A DNA stretch of 16,852 nt. Source: Candidatus Bipolaricaulota bacterium. Lineage in GTDB: Bacteria; Bipolaricaulota; Bipolaricaulia; UBA7950; UBA9294. Location: the NCBI GenBank assembly GCA_021163015.1, contig JAGGXO010000052.1, positions 1 through 16,852 on the forward strand, in the 5' to 3' direction. Made by a program: the position numbers and the translations under genes. Below are positions 13,043 through 16,852 of this stretch, in pieces. Positions within the stretch are counted from its first letter, which is position 1, and each line of letters opens with the position of its first letter. The notes beneath the pieces are model-generated. The model searched no databases, was not told the origin of the DNA, and worked only from the letters and a program-made list of their open reading frames with translations.

Positions 13043-15513
13043 TCCAGTTTTCGCGACCTTTCCTGCTCCTAATACTCCTCGCTCTTCCGTTGATCTTCCT
13101 TATCAACCGCCATCACAAGCGCTCGCTCATATTGCGTACGCTAACCCTAGCGTTGATTGTCGTCTCCCTTGCCGGACCGGAGAGCACTCGCAGGTTCACT
13201 GAGCACCGCGCGATCTTCCTGATCGACCGATCAGCGAGTATCACCGAAACAACCGACATCGAGAGCGTCCGCGATCAAATTGCAGCGGTCGTCAACGCGA
13301 ATCCAAACTACACATTTGGCTCAATCTCCTTTGCAGACACGGCCAAAATTACCGAGCCCGTCTCTGATCGCTTTTCCGCAACTGTAACGAGCGACGACCT
13401 CGGCGTGGGAACGAATCTGGCCACTGCGGTTGATCTCGCCCTTGCCGACGCGTGGCACGACAGACATACTCAGCTCATTCTCGTAAGCGACGGGCGCATA
13501 ACAGAAGGTTTGGATCAGGGTCTTGCTACAGCACGGCAGGTCAGTGTTCCGATCTGTGTCCTCCCGGTTGGGACCGAAATCGTTACGGACCTGCGCATGA
13601 CAAAGCTTGTAGCGCCATCGGTGACGACGCTCAATCGCCCGTTCACAATTTCGGCAACCATCGTCTCCAAGAGAGACGCCCAAGCGACACTCGCGGTGTA
13701 CAGGGGGAACGAGCTGATATCGGCAAGCGACGTGGCGATTAATGTGGGCAGCAACAAGCTCACACTGACCGATTCTCTCGCTTCAGAGGGGGCATACCAG
13801 TATCGTATCTCCATCAAACAGGAAGATGACCCGATCTTCGAAAACGACACTCTTACGACTACTGTACATACGACAACCCTCCCCAACTTGCTCGTGGTTG
13901 ACCCGCGGGATGACGCGCCAGTTCTGTCGCTCCTGCGGGCTATAGGTGCAGCATTCGTGCACAAGACCAGCGTTCCCTCCATCTCCGAAATAGCAGCGTA
14001 TCACGAGATAGTCATATCAGACGTGAACCTGGCTGACATACCTCAGCAGGTGGTCGCAGACCTGGATCGCTTCGTCTCTGACCTCGGCGGGGGCCTTCTC
14101 GTCATCGAGGGAGAGAAGGACGTGCGTGGATACGCTGGTGGAGGGATCGAAGATATGTTGCCCATTTCATACACTGTTCCACAGAAGGCTCGTACGGCTA
14201 GTATGGCGATAGTCTTCCTTCTCGACCGTTCGGCAAGCATGCGCAGCCGTGCGCAGGATGCGGCGAAGATCGATATCCTCAAGGAAGCTGTGGCGGCAAG
14301 CGTCAACCTGCTAGATAAGGATGCGCTTGTTGGAGTGATTGCCTTCAACAGGGATTACCAGTGGCTCGTCCCGATTCAACCGGTCGGCGACGGCAGTGCG
14401 ATCTATGATCCATTGCGCTCACTGGAGGCAACCGGTGGGACCGATATCTACTACCCGATCGTGGCCGCCCTCAACGCTCTCGACAAGGTCTCCGCGCGGA
14501 CCAAGCACGTGATTCTCTTCTCCGATGGGAAAACGATCGACGAATACCGGGACTACGAAGGCCTGTTCGCTCGGCTGCAAGGAGGGGACATAACCCTATC
14601 GGCGATCGCGATCGGGAAGACACCGAACATACCTCTTCTTACTTCTTTGATTCAGGCTGGACACGGGCCGTTATACAGAGCGGTGGACGTTACCAACCTG
14701 CCGCAAGTATCCATTGAAGCTACACAGCGATTGAGTCGCAGTCGATTTGTCAGCGGAAATGTCGCCGTGAACGGGCCTCTTGCGACAGGAGAGCTATCCG
14801 CGATCCCCGAGATCCGTGGGCACCTGCTCAGCTACGCCAAGCCATCGGCGGATGTGCTGCTCTGGGCGGGTGAGGACCCCCTCTTCGCCCGTTGGCGCAT
14901 GGGCTCAGGACAGGTTGCCGTGTTGAACACCGATCTTGATGGTAACTGGTCAGATCGATGGCTCGCCTGGGAGAAAGCGGGCCTTCTGCTCGACACGATG
15001 CTGTCAAGTGTTGAGCCAATAACCACTTCGTCACTGGGCTTGACGGGGAGCGGCAGGATCACCGATGGACAGATCGAGGTGCTCGCCGATGCGCGCAATG
15101 AAGAAGGAGGATTCGCCAACTTCCTCGATCTCAGAGCACATCTTGTCAGTACTGGCGACGAGAGATCAATGGAACAGGTCGCCCCTGGTCTCTACCGCGC
15201 AGTCTTCCCGGCGCCGTGTCATGGTGATTGCACCATCATGATCACGGATAACTCACGCCATCGAAGCACCCTCGTTCCGATATCGCTTTCCTACCCTGCG
15301 GAGTATGCCGGAACCGGAATAGACGAGGAAACACTGCACGAGATAGCTGACGCTACGGGAGGCAAGATCCTACAAGACGAGGTCTTGCCTCAGCCTTCCA
15401 CAGCCAAGGAGATGGTCGTTTCGACCGACATCCACTCTCACTTCCTCATCGCCTCACTTATCCTCTTCCTGGCCGATCTTGTCTGGCGCAAGATCCCGCT
15501 GCGTAGAGGGTAG
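13039..15513 (+). CDS. Membrane protein with two VWA domains and an amidotransferase-like region
   Basis: The 824-residue protein starts at ATG 13039 (GGAGGAAGAG upstream, ATGA overlap). Two N-terminal transmembrane helices lie at about 5-23 and 31-47. VWA domain 1 runs about 57-185, with MIDAS residues D63/S65/S67, T125 and D151. An Ig-like beta region covers about 190-280. An amidotransferase-like Rossmann region covers about 282-375 (LLVVDPRDD, then GGGLLVIEG and YAGGGIEDMLP). VWA domain 2 runs about 388-560, with D396/S398/S400, T468 and D496. A beta-sandwich and a last transmembrane helix near 797-815 complete it. Both MIDAS sites look complete, so each could bind a ligand through a metal ion. 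The amidotransferase-like region lacks an evident catalytic Cys-His pair, so it is probably non-enzymatic. It is the last gene of the operon; no clear terminator follows. Confidence 0.9.
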   Translation: MIQFSRPFLLLILLALPLIFLINRHHKRSLILRTLTLALIVVSLAGPESTRRFTEHRAIFLIDRSASITETTDIESVRDQIAAVVNANPNYTFGSISFADTAKITEPVSDRFSATVTSDDLGVGTNLATAVDLALADAWHDRHTQLILVSDGRITEGLDQGLATARQVSVPICVLPVGTEIVTDLRMTKLVAPSVTTLNRPFTISATIVSKRDAQATLAVYRGNELISASDVAINVGSNKLTLTDSLASEGAYQYRISIKQEDDPIFENDTLTTTVHTTTLPNLLVVDPRDDAPVLSLLRAIGAAFVHKTSVPSISEIAAYHEIVISDVNLADIPQQVVADLDRFVSDLGGGLLVIEGEKDVRGYAGGGIEDMLPISYTVPQKARTASMAIVFLLDRSASMRSRAQDAAKIDILKEAVAASVNLLDKDALVGVIAFNRDYQWLVPIQPVGDGSAIYDPLRSLEATGGTDIYYPIVAALNALDKVSARTKHVILFSDGKTIDEYRDYEGLFARLQGGDITLSAIAIGKTPNIPLLTSLIQAGHGPLYRAVDVTNLPQVSIEATQRLSRSRFVSGNVAVNGPLATGELSAIPEIRGHLLSYAKPSADVLLWAGEDPLFARWRMGSGQVAVLNTDLDGNWSDRWLAWEKAGLLLDTMLSSVEPITTSSLGLTGSGRITDGQIEVLADARNEEGGFANFLDLRAHLVSTGDERSMEQVAPGLYRAVFPAPCHGDCTIMITDNSRHRSTLVPISLSYPAEYAGTGIDEETLHEIADATGGKILQDEVLPQPSTAKEMVVSTDIHSHFLIASLILFLADLVWRKIPLRRG

Positions 15514-15701
15514 CTAACTGAGAGACTTGATGATTGAGCAATCGAATCAATGGAGCGGTAACTGAAAGCACTATCACGAATGCCTCGAATCTCACGAATG
15601 ATCACGGAAGAATCGGAAGCGTTGCCGCCGCAATCACTCGATCTCCCGATCAGTCAATCTCTGAATCCATGAGTCTCCCGATCAGTCAGTCACTCAATGG
15701 C
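15514..15701. repeat. Low-complexity repeat spacer between convergent genes
   Basis: This 188-base spacer is built from related short words. There are two exact copies of TCTCCCGATCAGTCA (15642-15656 and 15674-15688) and two of TCACGAATG (15574-15582 and 15592-15600), with further CGAATC/TCAATC/TCACTC variants. A weak nested hairpin (15527-15550) follows the operon, without a T-run. A short open frame at 15534-15740 is Ser/Ile/Thr-rich, lacks a ribosome-binding site and runs into glyS antisense; I do not consider it a gene. Confidence 0.6.
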
Positions 15702-16852
15702 TCAATCTATCCCTGTTGCCAGCCTCTCTGCGATGATTGACACCAAGTCAGTGCTGTTCACCCGCTCCTGAAGGGTCGTGTCGCGGTCGCGCAGGGTTAC
15801 GGTCCCATCCTCAAGGGTCTGGTGATCAACCGTGATGCAAAACGGCGTCCCCGATTCATCCTGCCGGCGGTAGCGACGGCCGATCGAGCCGGTCTGATCG
15901 TAGTACACGTTCCACTTCTTCTTCAGTTCGCGGTAGATATCGGCTGCTACGTCAGGCATACCGTTTTTTTTCGTGAGGGGAAAGACGGCGACCTTCACCG
16001 GCGCTAGTCGCGGGTGGAGCTTGAGGACCACGCGCGGCTGTGGTACGCCCTTGTCGTCAGGAATTGAGTCCTCCGTGTACGCCTCGCACAAGAAAGCGAG
16101 CATCGCGCGATCCGCTCCTGCTGAGGGCTCGATGACATGCGGGATGAACTTCTCCTTTGTTGCCTCATTGAAGTAGGAGAGATCCTTCCCGCTTCCGGTA
16201 TAGCGAGGCTGTCCGTGCTCGTCCAGTTCTACAGTGAACCCGTCTCCATCGCGGATGAGCTTCCCCTCCATGTGGCTGCGCAGGTCAAAATCGCCGCGGT
16301 GGGAAACACCTTCTAGCTCGCCGTACTCACCATCTGATAAGAATGGGAACGCGTACTCAATGTCGGCCGTCCCGCAGCTGTAGTGCGCCCTCTCTTCGGG
16401 AGAGTGATCACGCAGGCGCAGTTTGTCGCTTGCCAGGCCCAACGACGTGTACCAGGAGAAGCGGTGATCGCGCCAGTATTCGTACCAGCGCTGTGAGTCG
16501 TCGGGAGAGCAGAAGAACTCTATCTCCATCTGCTCGAACTCGCGCGAGCGGAAGGTATAGTTTCGCGGCGTGATCTCGTTGCGGAACGACTTTCCGATCT
16601 GAGCGATCCCAAATGGGAGCTTCACCCTGGCCGTGGACATCACGTTCTTAAAGTTGACGAAGATTCCCTGCGCTGTCTCCGGCCGCAAGTACGCCTCCGC
16701 TGAGGGATCGTGCAGCGCTCCAACGTAGGTCTTGAACATCAGGTTGAACTCGCGCGGTTCGGTGAGGTCGCACTCCGTGTGCTCTCCTGGGTGCTTGCTC
16801 GGTTTGCGCGGGCACTGACTGTCTTGCAGCTGATCGAGGCGGAACCGCTCCT
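15702..16852 (-). CDS. glyS: Glycyl-tRNA synthetase, class II single-chain type, C-terminal part
   Basis: The enzyme attaches glycine to tRNA-Gly in the cytosol. The 5' end lies beyond the window; about 383 codons are present, in frame to the window edge. Visible are a probable zinc-site remnant (CP...H...C, about 16 residues before the next motif), LTEPREFNLMFKTYVG, YLRPETAQGIFVNFKNV, and class II motif 2 FRNEITPRNYTFRSREFEQM with EIEFF. Motif 3 is EPSAGADRAMLAFL, and the C-terminal anticodon-binding domain begins near LHPRLAPVKVAVFPL. This is the alpha2 (single-chain) bacterial/archaeal/eukaryotic type, not the alpha2beta2 GlyQ/GlyS type, so the gene symbol may also appear as glyQS. It is convergent with the MoxR/VWA operon across the repeat spacer. 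Confidence 0.97.
   Translation of the reverse strand, partial: ERFRLDQLQDSQCPRKPSKHPGEHTECDLTEPREFNLMFKTYVGALHDPSAEAYLRPETAQGIFVNFKNVMSTARVKLPFGIAQIGKSFRNEITPRNYTFRSREFEQMEIEFFCSPDDSQRWYEYWRDHRFSWYTSLGLASDKLRLRDHSPEERAHYSCGTADIEYAFPFLSDGEYGELEGVSHRGDFDLRSHMEGKLIRDGDGFTVELDEHGQPRYTGSGKDLSYFNEATKEKFIPHVIEPSAGADRAMLAFLCEAYTEDSIPDDKGVPQPRVVLKLHPRLAPVKVAVFPLTKKNGMPDVAADIYRELKKKWNVYYDQTGSIGRRYRRQDESGTPFCITVDHQTLEDGTVTLRDRDTTLQERVNSTDLVSIIAERLATGID

Noticed and set aside
15360..15390. 10-bp imperfect inverted repeat near the end of the double-VWA gene
   Set aside because: It lies inside coding sequence with one mismatch and an 11-base loop, and is adequately explained by chance.
15527..15550. Terminator of the MoxR/VWA operon
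   Set aside because: The hairpin is short, bulged, has a 2-base loop and no T-tract.
15534..15740. Small Ser/Ile-rich ORF
   Set aside because: It starts with TTG and has no ribosome-binding site, its composition follows from the DNA repeats, and it overlaps glyS on the other strand.
1..16852. CRISPR arrays, tRNA or rRNA genes
   Set aside because: No regularly spaced repeats and no cloverleaf or rRNA-like segments were seen in the intergenic regions.

Overview
The window comes from a bacterial chromosome of moderately high GC (mid-50s percent by eye). It has compact gene spacing, good Shine-Dalgarno sites and textbook -35/-10 promoters. The substrate-binding protein has a plain cleavable signal peptide with no lipobox cysteine. 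MutL carries the endonuclease motif of bacteria without MutH, and glycyl-tRNA synthetase is the single-chain class II type. I infer an uncultivated deep-branching bacterium (for example Bipolaricaulota/Acetothermia, Chloroflexota or a Thermotogota-like lineage). The phylum is a guess.

Layout. (1) Positions 1-369, minus: the N-terminal end of a peptide-type ABC transporter substrate-binding protein. It is driven by a strong promoter (526-555) with a leader of about 150 nt. (2) 618-1505, plus: a diacylglycerol/lipid kinase from a divergent promoter (581-610), possibly leaderless. (3) 1508-3220, minus: mutL, convergent with the kinase and only two bases away. (4) 3338-4547, plus: a translationally coupled pair, a small MerR-like helix-turn-helix/coiled-coil protein and an HD-domain phosphohydrolase. 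(5) 4637-5391: two neighbouring inverted repeats, one a perfect 14-bp palindrome, directly in front of a minimal tyrosine recombinase that has only the catalytic domain. (6) 5537-15513, plus: a MoxR/VWA operon of about 10 kb with 1- to 4-base stop/start overlaps throughout. Its products are a frameshifted membrane-anchored protein, a polytopic membrane protein, a three-TM protein with a long Ser/Gln-rich tail, a MoxR AAA+ ATPase, a DUF58 protein, a BatA-like VWA membrane protein and a protein with two VWA domains. (7) 15514-15701: a low-complexity repeat spacer. (8) 15702-16852, minus: the C-terminal part of glyS.

How the genes fit together. The MoxR operon is the main functional unit. MoxR-family ATPases typically act as chaperones or metal-insertion machines together with DUF58 and VWA proteins. 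Here all the other partners carry membrane anchors, and the VWA proteins also carry extracytoplasmic-looking beta/amidotransferase-like regions. This suggests an envelope-associated complex whose substrate is unknown. The cluster lacks recognisable BatD/BatE (Ig-like/TPR) genes. Its first gene has a one-base frameshift near 6124, which is either a real lesion or an assembly error.

The least explained parts are the HTH-HD pair and the recombinase with its palindromes. They may be one small accessory module between housekeeping genes, but no mobile-element ends or duplicated attachment sites are visible.
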